DNA from: Neolentinus lepideus HHB14362 ss-1 | Taxonomy: Eukaryota > Basidiomycota > Agaricomycetes > Gloeophyllales > Gloeophyllaceae | DNA: 64,000 bases | Assembly (NCBI GenBank): GCA_001632425.1 | Contig: KV425632.1 | Coordinates: forward strand, 4,669 to 68,668 | Direction of reading: 5' to 3' | Shown here: one piece after another, positions 39,972 to 51,800 of the stretch | Position numbering within the stretch: position 1 is the first letter of the stretch | Layout of the letters: each line of letters starts with the position of its first letter | Notes under the pieces: model-generated | Told to the model about the DNA's origin: nothing | Seen by the model: the letters and a program-made list of their open reading frames with translations, nothing else | Database searches by the model: none | Program-made: the position numbers and the translations under genes

Positions 39972-42900
39972 TCAACCCAGCTTCATCAACGCCTTCATCG
40001 CATTAGCGACAGCAAAGCTCGACTTCGCCATGATCTGACGCGACTCCTTGGTAACCTCCGGAAGTGCCTGCACTTCGCTGAGCTTGTTCGCATGGTCACT
40101 AAGTTCTCGAATAATGTCCGAACCCTGCTGCGCCGAGCCAGGAGGGAGGTTGTCCTTGGAAACGGCGACAATACTTGAGACGATAGTGATGATTTGAGTG
40201 AGATTCTCATTCAACGTTGGAGACGGGGTTGGACTTCGAACGCCAGACAGTACGCTTTGAATGGCGTACACGATCGATTCTGTCTGAGCTTCCAAGTAAG
40301 GCTGTGAATGAGAAGTTAGCGATAGACCCCAGCCTTACGCGGAACCAGCTCACCTTTAGTTCGGCCCAAGCATCTTCCGAGCCATCGGGAGCTGCAGATT
40401 CATCACTGCCTGCTGTACCCGTGCCAACCGAGTTCGGTTGATCAAAGATAGGCGGCGGAGAGCTAGTATTCGATCCAGAAATCTCAGAGCTGGAAGGCGG
40501 TCTCCGCCTGTCCTCAACCGACACGCGCCCCATCATAGAGCGGGACCCAGTAGCCGAGTCGAGGTAGCGCCCAGACGTCGGCGAAGAGTATTCACGCTTC
40601 GAGCTCGAACTGCTGCCCGCCCGCGAATGCATCCGCGCCTCGTCTACCGACCGCAGAGTGGGGGAGAAGCCGTTGGTCGCCGAGCCGTACGAGTTCGACA
40701 GCGTGAACTGCTCCATCTCGACCTTGCTGGCCTTGCGAATGTAGATTGTCTTCCCAATCTCAGTGACGACCGCTGAGACGTGACTCGCTGCAGCGTCGAG
40801 TAGACTAACAGGTGCCATCCCGTTGCTGGTCGCGTGCGACTTCGCTACGGCCACGAGATTGCTGAGTGTAGCCTCGGCTCGATCTCGCATCGCTTTGAGC
40901 GCCTCTGCATCGACTTCCATCCGGTCTTGAGACGGGCGCCGTTCAAACATCCGGACGTCTTCGACAATAGTCGACACTGCGTTCACGACTGCTTTCATGG
41001 GCATGAGGACGCGCGTTGGTGCGTTCGAACGGCCTTCCTTGAGGAGATTATCTATCGAAGTCACAAATGCTGTCACGTGAATGTCGAGTAAACCACCATC
41101 TGACGAAGTAGGTAGTTGCTCGTCTGACTTGGGCGTCGGCAGGAAGAGTTGAGACGTGGCTGCAGGAGTCGTGTATGGGTACAGGGTATGAAATCTTGAA
41201 TGAGAAAAGAGACCACGCACCTTTTACGCTTCTCAACTCCGTCTTCGCCTGCTCATATTTTCGCTTATATTCTTTGACCTGCATGTCCAAGTCTCGGATA
41301 ACGGCCAAGTCTGAGTCCTTTGCATTCATGAGCTCGTCGTTCCGTCTCGAAAGATCCGTCAACTCCGCCATCAGGCCCTCCATATCCGACCGTAGTTGGT
41401 CAATCATCTCAGGATCAGCCTATCGCCAATGTTAGCAGACATCCCCCTGGAACACATAAGCTCGCGTACCCCTCCGCCTCCATTCACTCGTTCCTCTTCT
41501 AGCCTCTCACACCGCTCACGGAGTATCTGGAGCTCTTCGTCATCTTCTCGAGCACGACGAGCCTCCATCTCCTTGTCTCTGCTCCGGTCTTCACGAAGTT
41601 CACGCAGCTCCTTCTGCAGAGCGATAATAGTCGCGGCTTGCTCTTCTGTCCGCTATTATCGTGATCGAACTGTAGTGAGCCAGACACAGACGAGATGGGT
41701 TACAGAAACGCACCCTCCGCAGCTCGACGAGCTCCTCCTCCATCATTCTCACCCGATCCCCACCCTCCCCGCTCTCGAGCTCGCGTATTCGACTTTGCAT
41801 CGTCGCAATCTTAAACTCGTACTCCCTCCGGATGTCATCCTCCTTCGTTCCCCGCGCCCCAACCGACCGGTCCGACGCAACCGACGTCCGCCCAAACGAC
41901 ATTCGGTCATAATAATCATCCCCGCCTCTTCCACCACCCTCATCGTCATCCGTATCCCGCAACCTCGCCGCGAGCCCATTCAAGCCGCCTCCCCTGGGAC
42001 TCATAAACTCCCCGGCGCTCTCCGGCTCGACGTCCGTCCCACGCTCCTGACTGCGGTCCCTGTCGCGGTCGTCCATCGCCGTGCTCGAGCTCTCCCGCGT
42101 CTCGCGGCCGTACGGCACCTCGATCTCCTCCTCCGCGATCGTGCTCTTGTTCGGTATGATCATCCCGCTCGTAGCCATCGCGCTCGTCGGGTTCGTTGCG
42201 TCGCTCGCCGTGCTCATGCTCCCGCTCGGCCGCCGTCCATAGGACTCGTGCTCGCCCGTCGTGTCCTGCGAGGGGCGCCGGAGGCTGCGTGCATCTTGCG
42301 AGAGCTTGCGCCTTGAGCTGATGCTGGCCGGGTAGGCGTCGCTCTGTCGCGCGGTGTTGGTGTAGCTGTCCTCGCTCGGTCGTCTGCCTGAGGAGCTCCC
42401 GCCGTACCCACTATCCATCCCTCTGTCTTCCGACATGCGGCCAGACCGTCCATTGGTCACAGGGGTACCGCCTTTCGAGCGTGGGGAGGTGGGAAAGTCT
42501 GGAGAAGGGTAGTCATCGTAGGTCGAACCAGGAGATGGCTGGGGAGCGTCGGAGGGCTGGAGAAGGGTCAGCACATCGGAGACAGAAGGAATGATGCTGG
42601 CACCTCTTCTTTAAATTCGGGATACCGTCGTGACAATTCGTAGTAGACATCGCTTGAGAGATCTTGAAACCGAGAAGTCGGGAGTGTTGCGAGCTTCTGC
42701 CGTGCCTGGTTTCGCTTGGGATGAAAGTCATCTCGCACAGGGAGAAAGGGAACTAGACCACGTTGGAGAAGAGCATATCAACTGGTATGAGGACGTCACA
42801 CACCTTCATTCTGCCCCGAATTATTCTTCCGCCGCATCAACTCATCGAACACATCCGTCGACAGCTCTTGGAACTGCTGCCTCGTCAACCTCGTGAGCTT

Positions 42901-43185
42901 CTGCCTCGCACTCGACCGCGAATTGGCAGGCTCTACGACACATGACTGAATTTAGCCCGATGTTGCAAATCAAACATGAAATGCATAAGCACCTGCAGCG
43001 AGATAATCGGCGAGATAGCGACTGAGTTCCTCGAAGTGAATCCTTGCAGTGGCTCTGGGATCCATAACAGGCACGGCAGGGACGTTTTTGTCGCGGATTG
43101 GGCGGTAAGAATCTGTGCGATAGTTGGATATGCCCGAGAAGGACGTGCCAGTCGGTGAGGTTGGACGGGACAGAGATCGTTTCAT
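39972..43185 (-). CDS. SPA2: polarisome scaffold Spa2-like protein
   Basis: A multi-exon minus-strand gene from MKRSLSRPTSPTG to a stop after NAMKALMKLG. The N-terminus has the two Spa2-homology (GIT/SHD) repeats: ARIHFEELSRYLADYLAA continuing across an intron into LTRLTRQQFQELSTDVFDEL, and QARQKLATLPTSRFQDLSSD followed by VYYELSRR. A long Ser/Arg-rich linker follows, then a coiled-coil region (about 41800-41250, with IRELESGEGGDRVRMMEEEL and heptad-like Asp/Leu spacing). The C-terminal helical domain contains AFVTSIDNLL, MPMKAVVNAVSTIVEDVRMF and SQIM-type helices. Spa2 organises the polarisome with formins and MAPK modules at hyphal tips. The start codon is well placed directly before the family-like N-terminus. 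Confidence 0.9.
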
Positions 43186-43600
43186 GTTTGGGAGAGGGAG
43201 AGGGTATCGTAAAGGGGTGAAATGAAGGTGAGAGCTCGAGATGGCCTCTGAACTTGAAACGACAACGCCGCGACCGCGTTGTGTCCACGGCGGAGGCCAC
43301 GTGCAGGCCACGTGCGTGTCGCAACCGGAGATGGCAGTGGTGGCGGGTCTTCGCACCAGTGACATCCGCACCAGATAATTGCTTGCATGTTTCCGAACAA
43401 CAGAGATGCTCAACTCAAAATCAGACGTTACCAATATAGCATCACACGAATCAGATGAAGCTTGCACCGGGAATCATACACCTCCTGCACGCATTGTCGT
43501 TGCTCATGATGAGAGATATCGAGCTCTTCTAATATTGTCAAACGTATCGCAAGGGAGGCGAAATAGAGAACACACCAAGTTGAACGAGACGGAAGAAGAC
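43186..43600. other. intergenic, promoter side of SPA2
   Basis: No supported gene. This holds the 5' region of SPA2 and probably the 3' end of the hypothetical gene to its right. Confidence 0.4.
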
Positions 43601-43630
43601 AGAAAAGATCTGGCAAGCACTATAGTTGAG

Positions 43631-45070
43631 CTATATGCAATAGAGGTAGCTGTATGTATTCAAGCCGACTTTCATGAGACGGCCACTAATTGATAGCACT
43701 TTAGCTTCAAAGAACATCGCTTTCTCTTCTGCGACTGCCGGCCAGCCTTTCACATCGACCGGTATGACTGGGTCCTTTTCCTGCTGTTCCCCTTCAGCCA
43801 CGAGTGGCAGTCTCGCTTGAGCCTCTGAAGCTTCACTCTGCATTGTTTCATCAATCTAGAGATTTCGTGAGTTCTGCAGCAGCAGTGCTGAATAAACTCT
43901 GCATCAGCCGGATTACCAGTTCGTTGACGATCACCGAGCAGGCTTGCATTGTGAATCATTGTTACCTAACACTGGATGCCAATCACAGACCCATTCCGGC
44001 ATGGCTTAGGTCATGCTCCGCAGTGGTATGACTGCCGCGAAGGAGATGAACATAGTTATCGAGGAAGTCTGCGAACTCATCCCGGATAATGCACAAAACA
44101 GCCAGACAATCGAAAACCGACGTTCCGCTGGCGCTGTCCTGACCGCCGTGCCTCGTAACCTCCATCATCAAAATGTAGTCGCGGTGACACCCAAGAGGCA
44201 CAATGCGCAGCGCTGTGGCGAGACCAACTGATTGCTTGTCATTGTGAAGGCGCTGGACACATCACGGGATATCGGATTTGATCTAGACTATGTCTTGACT
44301 AATGAGTGACGGGTCCTTCACTCCATCAGTGACACCGCCATCATTGTTATATCCCAATCGAGTACTCAGCAATTTGTATACAAGCACGCTTTCAAAATCC
44401 GCTCGCCGACGGCGTCCACCGCCTCCAGATGAAATATTTCGCCTTATGGAACATTGGTGATTTACCCGCGGCTCAGATCGATCGTGGCATGCACAGACCC
44501 AGCACATCAGTCCATTGCCTGTTGGAAACACTGCTCCAATCGCCAGGCGGAGGCAGCACGACCTTAACTGTAGGCAAAACACGACGCCCGGGCCGTGGTG
44601 AATCGGACTAGCGCACCGTGAGAATCAGAATACAAGTCATGAAGCAGTTCTTCCAACCTCAAGACTTCCATGAGTCGAGAGATCGACAAATCCGCAGAGA
44701 TGAGCTTCTGTTTCCTAGCCTTTGGAGTCACAGAGCGGATGGTACGGAATCATGGAAGTTGGGCGAGGAAGCATTCCAAGTTGTGAAGCTCTGAGCTTAC
44801 CTTGAACCCTTAAGTAGGAGATGCGGACCAGTTTGTAGAGAGAAGGCAATCCCTCCTGTCGCACATTGTGATAGCGGTCATACAGTGTGTCTGAAACTCG
44901 AGAGTGCGTGTCTGACCTCCGTTGAGTCGGTGTTGTTTTGTGTAACTCACGTGGTGCTAGTCACCAGACCAGATCCAGCACCATCGACACTGACGAGAGC
45001 AAGCCACTGCCTTAGACAAGAGACTCGTATGCTCCAGAGAACTTGAACTTGAACTTGGACGCGTTTGTCA
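43631..45070 (-). CDS. multi-exon hypothetical protein, exon structure unresolved
   Basis: Several coding-like minus-strand blocks can be chained by GT-AG sites. They include SDTLYDRYHNVRQEGLPSLY (about 44895-44835), ARKQKLISADLSISRLMEVL with RLEELLHDLYSDSH (about 44730-44605), a GDWSSVSNRQWTDVLGL block (about 44550), DYILMMEVTRHGGQDSASG with DEFADFLDNYVHLL (about 44190-44030), and an Ala/Glu-rich block to 43631. The residue mix looks like a helical repeat protein, but no family is recognised. The region 44480-44230 stays open in more than one frame and the join there is ambiguous, so the gene could be partly decayed. The outer limits given are approximate. It would be divergent from the Bud4-like gene. 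Confidence 0.4.
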
Positions 45071-45204
45071 CATCGCGTGGCACAATCACATGACCGTTAC
45101 GCGCCAAGTTCAGACGCGCTGCCGACACGTTTCCCACGCACACCCTTTGTCGCCCGACCGCCACCCAGCAACACGCTCATTACCGCCGTCGCACGCAAGA
45201 CAGT

Positions 45205-48200
45205 ATGAGCGCGTTCTCGTCGCCCGGGAATGCTCAGTCTTCCTCTCGCAATCCTCCCATTACCCCCCTCCGCATCGCAAAGCGCGCCAGTCCCCAGCCT
45301 GGCCGGAGCAAGCTCGAGAGCATCCAGCTCGCAAGACGCACGTCCAGCAGCTACAAGCACGTTAGGAACAACAATCTCGTGTCAAAATCTCCCTTCAAGA
45401 GCCAGATCCCAACGCCTTCGCCCGCGAGGCCGTCGCCTGGAGCCGATGTGCCGAGTCTCCCGACGCAGAGGAGAGTTAGCGGAGAGAAGAGGCCGCGCCC
45501 GCTCTCGATGACTGAGCCGTTGGAAAATGAGGCACCCTTTAAGAGGAGGCAGTCGAGGGGGCTCCAGGGGCTGATTGAACGCGAGCCAGTCTCGAATAGT
45601 CCGTTCAAGCAGCGCGCGGAGAGTCAAACAGAACGCAGTGTTACTCCCCCGGCCGTGCCAGAGAAGCTCACTGTCGACACTACCACCACCCAACCAGCTC
45701 TGTCCCCGCGCTCTGCCCTTGTTTCGAGAAGACTTCATGGACCACGCAGCAACGACGGCCAGAATCCGCTCGGGAGCCGACGCCAGCGCAGGAAGACAGT
45801 GACGTTCAACGAGTGCTGCGACGTCGTCGAGTTCGACCAGGAATCTATCGAACTTCGTGACGATGATCCTTTCTACTCAGACGGCGAGGACGGTGAAGAA
45901 GACGAGGACGGTGAAGGACCGGACGTCGACGTGGACGATTTGGATCTCACTGCCCCATTCACCCCGAATCCAGCTGAGGTGCACACTCCCGTCTCGACCT
46001 CGCCACTGCCGCCCGATATGGAGACGGAGGACGGCGTGCCGTACGGGCGGACGCACCATCACGACAGACACCTTGTACGTACCGAAGACATCGAAGACCC
46101 GCCCTCTCTGGACAGCCCCAGCTCTTCATTACCTCAACTTGACGCTATCACGCCTGAGAAGTACAGAGGGCATCTCGCTCTGACGTCGAGTCCAGTTCAC
46201 GCAGTTACACGGGCTTTTGCTACAGAGGAAGAGGAGAAAGAGCACGTACAAACCCAGGAGCCTCAACAGGGTGAGTTCCACCATCTTTTCTCCGTCGCCA
46301 TTACAAATAATCCTTGTTGTTGTTGACATGTATCGTTCTCATTCACGTAGATATCTTACCCAATGCCGCATCAAGCGCCAACACCAACACCGGTCCCACT
46401 GCACCATCTCCCCCTGTAGCCATCAAGGATGAGCCTAGCCTCATCGAGCTCTCCTTCATCTCCTCCTCCTCGCTAGACCCTGCCAATCTCTCCATCGGGC
46501 AGACCGAGGTCTCGCTCTCCGGGTTAGAGGAAGAATTTGGCCTCTCCCCGGGAAGAGAACCCCAATCCTCTTTGGAATTAGCCCCCGTCGCCCCGCTCAG
46601 GCTGTCGCTGTCGCCTTCCCACTCTCCCAGAGGCGCTCTCCCCATCCTCCCTCGATCGGCCAGTCCTCTGAATCCGGGGGGAGGGCTCGGTTCGAGAGCG
46701 AGTCCCGCCCCGCCCTCCCCACTCGGTCGACGCGGGTCCCCGGCGTTAGCCTCTCCCCTTGGGCGTATGGGTTCGCCCCTTGCTGGGGGACATTTGAGCG
46801 GGAGCGCGAATGGACGGTCGTCTCCCTACGCGCGTGTCGGCTCGCCGTTTAATAGGGGAGAGGCGGGTTCGCCGTTTGGGAGGGTCAGTGGTGAGGGTGA
46901 GTTGGGCGACAGCTTGAGTGGAAGGCGGAGTCCGAGGATTAGCAGGGACGACGTCCAGAGGCGGCTCCAGACAAAGAGGAGTATAGAGAGTCCGCTTAGA
47001 GAGGTGCCGCATATCCCAATTGGGGAGAAGGTGGATATGAAGAAGGAGATGCCTGAAGAGGAGGTTTGGATCAAGGAAACATCGAGTGGGTTTATTGACC
47101 CTGCTGACCTAGGGAAAATCGCTTCCGCGGAGATGACCGTGGACAACAGCCTGGAAGATGCGACTCTCGACAAGGCAATTAAGGCGACGGTTCAGCAGGC
47201 AGTGGCGGTAGGGGAGAAGAAGCCTCTGATGTTGAACCACCTCTCTCGTCAGGATAACCCAACGTACGACGGTGTCATGTCGATCGACCCTACCCCGGCG
47301 CCTACCGACCCGCCGAGGCCACTGCTGCCTAGGAGGGCGCATACACTCGCAGATGGAGAGACTGATTTCCGATCCTCGCTAGGGGAAGGGGACTTGAATA
47401 TCAGTCCCAGCCTGCCCCTCATGACCGACACAGAGGGGGAGCCAGATTTTAAGGGCAGTCTGACAACGTCTCTAGCGGGGATGAGGCTGAGCGAGATGAG
47501 CGCGCTTGATAGGCTGATGGAGGACGTGGGCGGAGCGGAGGGGAGGGGGATGAGAGTGGAGGCGCTTGGGGAGGGCGTCGTGGCAGGGCGCTATGGGCTG
47601 AGTGAGGATGGCAGTGTAGAGACGACGCAGGAGGATGTGCCAGCTTTACCTCAAGCTCAGGAGCAGAGACCGGTTGTGGGGAGGGGGGAGACGGATCCTG
47701 CGGCGTTGTCAACCTCACAGTTTGGGTTTACGGGTAATATTGGTGGTGTGACGAGTCGCAACGTGAGCGGGTCGTCGATCCCGCCAGCTGTCCCTCCCAA
47801 AGATGCTATCCGAACGAGAGAGGAAATGATTATTGAGAAGCGGAGGGAAGCTAGGAGGAAGGAGATAGGTCTGAGCGTAGATGTGGGCTGTTTGTCACCC
47901 TCCACGGCGCTGCTGGGCAACGGTTTGCCTGAGGGGGTGGTAGCAAGGCCGAGCAGGAGGCGGAGTATGAGCACGGGTGATGCGGAGGATATGAAGAGGC
48001 TGGAGTTGACGATGCCCATGTCAATGGAGGATGGGGATGAGTTGGCAGAGAGTATTGATAGGGAGTTGAGGAGGAGGGGTGGGGATACGAGGGCGGTAAG
48101 TGTTTTCTTCTTTTCTTGGGTTTACTGATCGTGAGTGGGTTCGGTAGAAGTACCGTGTGAGGGAGCATGAGGGAACAATTTACGCTTCTGCGGACGCGGA

Positions 48201-49746
48201 TCGGGATCGAATTAGGCATATGACGAGCACAGGGGATTTAGATGGTGGGGGTGCGTGGAGAGCGGTGAGGAGGCCGTCGGATATGGTGCGTCTGATGCTT
48301 TTCAGGTGGCTTGTGGCGTGCTTATGCTGGTACGGTTGGATAGAACGAATATGCCAAGCAGATTAGGGCGTATCGGGCCCAGGATAAGTCGGGCAAGATG
48401 TTTGGGAAGCTCTTTGTGAAAGGTAAGAAGGTCGTGTTCTAATTGTAATTTCCTCACCAACATCTCATTTCGCGTAGTTCTCGGTGTGAGGAATCTCAAA
48501 GTGCCGATCCCTCGAGAGCCGACAGTCATGACTTGCACGTTGAATAACGGTATTCATTTCGTTACGACCCCGGAGGTCATATTGTCACCCAGCTCTGTCA
48601 TTGGCCAGGAATTCGAATTGTACGCAAGGCGCTCAATGAGTACACGTATTGCCATGACTGACTAAATGGCCGTCTAGGCTCGAACATGCGGGCCTCGAGT
48701 TCACGCTGACTTTGAGGATCCGGCGCGACCATCACATTGTGTCGATGTTCCAGGCTATCACTCCGCCGACCCCTCGCCCTACTCCGCCACCTCCACCACC
48801 GCCTGCCTCTAAAGGCGGTCTTCGGAGTTTCTTCTCGTCCCCCAAGAAGTCGTCACATGTTGCACAGCGCCTAGTCCCTGCGCCTCCTCGCGAGCCTCGA
48901 ATTCCCGAGAATTTGGCAAGGTATCTCACACCAGACTGCGTCCTGGGTCGCGCGATGGTCTCGTTCAAGGAGCAGGATATCGCGAGTCGCTGCGACACGA
49001 AGCTTTTCGAGACCGCCTTTCCGCTTCTCGGTCAGCGCTTGGAGACCGACATGCAGACCACTCACATCCAAATCGGCGAAATTTTGCTGCAGATGTTTCG
49101 CTTCCCCGCTCTTCCTGGAGTTCCGCCGAGTAAATTGCCACAGAGCTTACAGGAATGTCATGAGGGCTTGCGTAACATACAATGGCATAAGCAGACGTAC
49201 TTCGAGGGAACGTTGACGCAATCGGGTGGCGATTGCACGGTGAACTTGCTGGCATGCGAGATTGATGTATTACTAACATGACTTCATCTAGACGTGGCGT
49301 CGCCGACCGTTCCGTATTATCGGAGCAAACTTGATTGCATTCAACGACGTTACAAAGCGCCCCACGGCTACCATCGATCTCAAAAAGGCAGTAGCTGTTC
49401 AAGACGATGAAGAACGGGCATGTTCAGCCGCTACAGGTGATGATTCGCTTCTTGGTATGGAGCGCTCGTTCCGTCTTCTTTTCCCCAAGGACCAGCAGAT
49501 CATCTTCTTCGCTGATACGGACCAGGAAAAGACAAGATGGTATGTCTTATGTCGCTCGCCTTCTAGAGAACCTTTAAATGACATGGTCGATACAGGCTTG
49601 AGGTATTACGCGCTCTAGTTAGCCGAATACCGCCCAATCCGTTCTGGGCCGAGCTCGTCTGGCAAAGGCAGGATGAGCAGTCCAGACGCCAGGGCAGTTC
49701 CGGACATCATACATCTTCGATCGTACATGACCCGCCGCCCTCGTAG
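45205..49746 (+). CDS. Bud4/anillin-like PH domain protein
   Basis: A multi-exon gene from MSAFSSPGNAQSSSRNPP to a TAG at 49744-49746. The long N-terminal half is disordered: Ser/Pro-rich, with basic SPFK-type motifs, an acidic run (DGEDGEEDEDGEGPDVDVDD) and repeats of RxGSP(L/F) around 46690-46890. The C-terminal third holds the anillin-homology region (VLGVRNLKVPIPREPTVMTC, EHAGLEFTLTLRIRRDHHIV) and a PH domain (EGTLTQSGGDCT, WRRRPFRIIGANLIAFNDVT, FRLLFPKDQQIIFFADT). This is the layout of Bud4/Mid2, membrane and septin-binding organisers of septation and bud-site or hyphal septum placement. Polyproline (TPPPPPPPA) interrupts the anillin region near 48785. The exon between 48130 and 48440 is split by several small introns and is approximate. 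Confidence 0.88.
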
Positions 49747-50300
49747 TCCTTACTCCTCATATTTTCTCTTAAACTCATTTGATACATTTTGCATCTGCTA
49801 TCGATGTTGCTCAAGGTTGCTGTGTTGTACCTTGTACATTATAAACTGTATCTTATGGCTTCATTAGTCTTTTATTCTTGATGTCATTGGGCATACCTAT
49901 CACCTAGATATGACATCCTCAATCATAGAATGCAGGCACAGCGAGAATCTCTTCCTGCTACATGTTACCCTGTGACCGTCTCTAGCATACTGGAATGAAA
50001 TTTGTCTGTTTTACCATATTCCTCGTCAATAAAATAGCGCCCAATTGCGTTAGAGAGCACCACAGCCTTGCTTTATTTTTTGAACCATAGCTTGAAATCT
50101 TCGCGCTCCTTCCTCCTCGAGTAGGGCGTTGTAACTTAATCGCCGACGATTTAGCAATGTATGTTAATAAACCGAAGGGTCTGGGTGTATTTTATGACAG
50201 TGATTATTAACATTGTGTGGCACAAAGTTAATAGCATGTTTAAAAAACATTAGTAACTAGGTTAAAAATAGTTTCAGCTGTTAGAAAATGGATACTGTTT
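49747..50300. other. AT-rich intergenic leading into repeats
   Basis: 3' region of the Bud4-like gene followed by AT-rich sequence. TTAATAAACC and TTAACAT strings recur here and again near 51720-51750, suggesting that the outer parts belong to the flanking repeat. Confidence 0.4.
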
Positions 50301-50430
50301 ACACTGCGGGAGTCCCACTCTTTGAGGACCTGCAAAATGTTGATCAAAATGGATATCCCATATAATTACTTTCACAAAATATTCTGTCATGGGAAAACTT
50401 AAATATTTAGAGAATGCTCAGTAGACTGGA

Positions 50431-50675
50431 NNNNNNNNNNNNNNNNNNNNNNNNNNNNNNNNNNNNNNNNNNNNNNNNNNNNNNNNNNNNNNNNNNNNNN
50501 NNNNNNNNNNNNNNNNNNNNNNNNNNNNNNNNNNNNNNNNNNNNNNNNNNNNNNNNNNNNNNNNNNNNNNNNNNNNNNNNNNNNNNNNNNNNNNNNNNNN
50601 NNNNNNNNNNNNNNNNNNNNNNNNNNNNNNNNNNNNNNNNNNNNNNNNNNNNNNNNNNNNNNNNNNNNNNNNNNN
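50431..50675. other. assembly gap of 245 N
   Basis: A run of N. It begins in the left arm of the foldback element and ends exactly where a MITE begins, so hairpin structure probably broke the assembly. The true length is unknown. Confidence 0.99.
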
Positions 50676-50973
50676 GTCAAAATGTATTGCCCATTGACCA
50701 CCCAGTGATTGCCCGTTGACCGCCCAGTGATTGCCCACTGACCACCCACAAGAGCTATGCCCATGACAACTATGCTATGTAGTAATAGATAATGATGAAT
50801 ATGTACAACTAACCACTACCTTGGCAAGTATTGGGCATCATGTGATTAGTGGGCGGTTATGGCACAGCTGTGGGTGCTCTGTGGGGAACCACTGGGTGCT
50901 TTGTGGGTGGCCACTGGGCCCCCTATGGGCGATCACTGGGCGATCACCGGGCAATACATTCTGACTCAGTCCC
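50676..50973. repeat. MITE-like inverted repeat with tandem motif
   Basis: Starts GTCAAAATGTATTGCCC and ends GGGCAATACATTCTGAC, its near-perfect inverse. Next to the left end the unit TTGCCC(A/G)(T/C)TGACC(A/G)CCCAGTGA is repeated about three times, and the inverse version lies near 50880-50960. It is non-coding, probably a non-autonomous element nested in the foldback. Confidence 0.6.
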
Positions 50974-51340
50974 AAATATATACTTTTTTATACCATCAAA
51001 AGGTAATATATGGTATTACATAATATAACACCTAAATAGTCCTTATGGTAATATATATAATTATTTACCATTTAAGAGTCAGCAAAGATTTAAAACAAAC
51101 TCACTTACAAAAATGTTTCTCAGAGAAAATATTTTGCTATCAGTTTTGCTTGATGTTTAACTATAGATATTCAAGTGATCTTGAAGGTAATAAAATGGAT
51201 AATATTTTGTCCAGTCTGTTGACTATTCCCTTAGTATATGCTTTTCTCTTTGACAGAATGGTTTGCCAAAATAATTATATGGGATATCCATTTTGATCAA
51301 CATTTTGCAGGTCCTCAAAGAGTGAGACTCCCGCAGTGTT

Positions 51341-51800
51341 ATAAGCTCTACTGGTGTTGTGCTAGATGGCTGCTGAGCGCTGAGGCTTCTGCCCTCTAGA
51401 CCGGGCATGCCAATAACCGGTTTCATAGAGACAAGGTGCTTGAGGACCGGGGAGTCAATATCACTATTGCAGTAAAGAGTTTACTAGGATTACTTAAAGT
51501 TAGGCTGAGGGTTTCATTGCCCAAGTTGCACTTATTAATCTCAAGCCCAGTAAGACCCAATGCTCAGGGCTGCTCTCAAACTAGTGTTTTTTATAGTTCT
51601 CTGCAAGTCCGAGCATATAGATAGACTATGTAGACCGTCTCAGTCCTCGAGAATTTTAAACAATACTTAACACTGAAATCTACTCTCTGATCTGGGTTCA
51701 AGTTATTAACATGTTAATAACAAATGTTAATAAACCATGTTTATAAACATCGAATTATCTACTACACCCTATCCTCGAGGATATCAGAATCCCAATAGTC
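51341..51800. other. repeat-like spacer, no gene
   Basis: AT-rich sequence with TTAATAAC/GTTAATAA strings and scattered CTCGAG. No coding signal. Confidence 0.35.

Larger units (their letters stand above)
50301..51340. mobile_element. foldback/TIR element containing the assembly gap
   Basis: The left arm (ACACTGCGGGAGTC from 50301) is the inverted copy of the right arm ending at 51340. About 130 bp per arm are recognisable, including a 33-bp block with only identical bases around GGATATCCCATATAAT. The left arm runs straight into the gap. Internal sequence is AT-rich without a supported ORF. Confidence 0.65.

Noticed and set aside
41396..42316. 306-aa plus-strand ORF
   Set aside because: Antisense of the SPA2 coding exons; Arg/Pro/Ser-rich with no domain.
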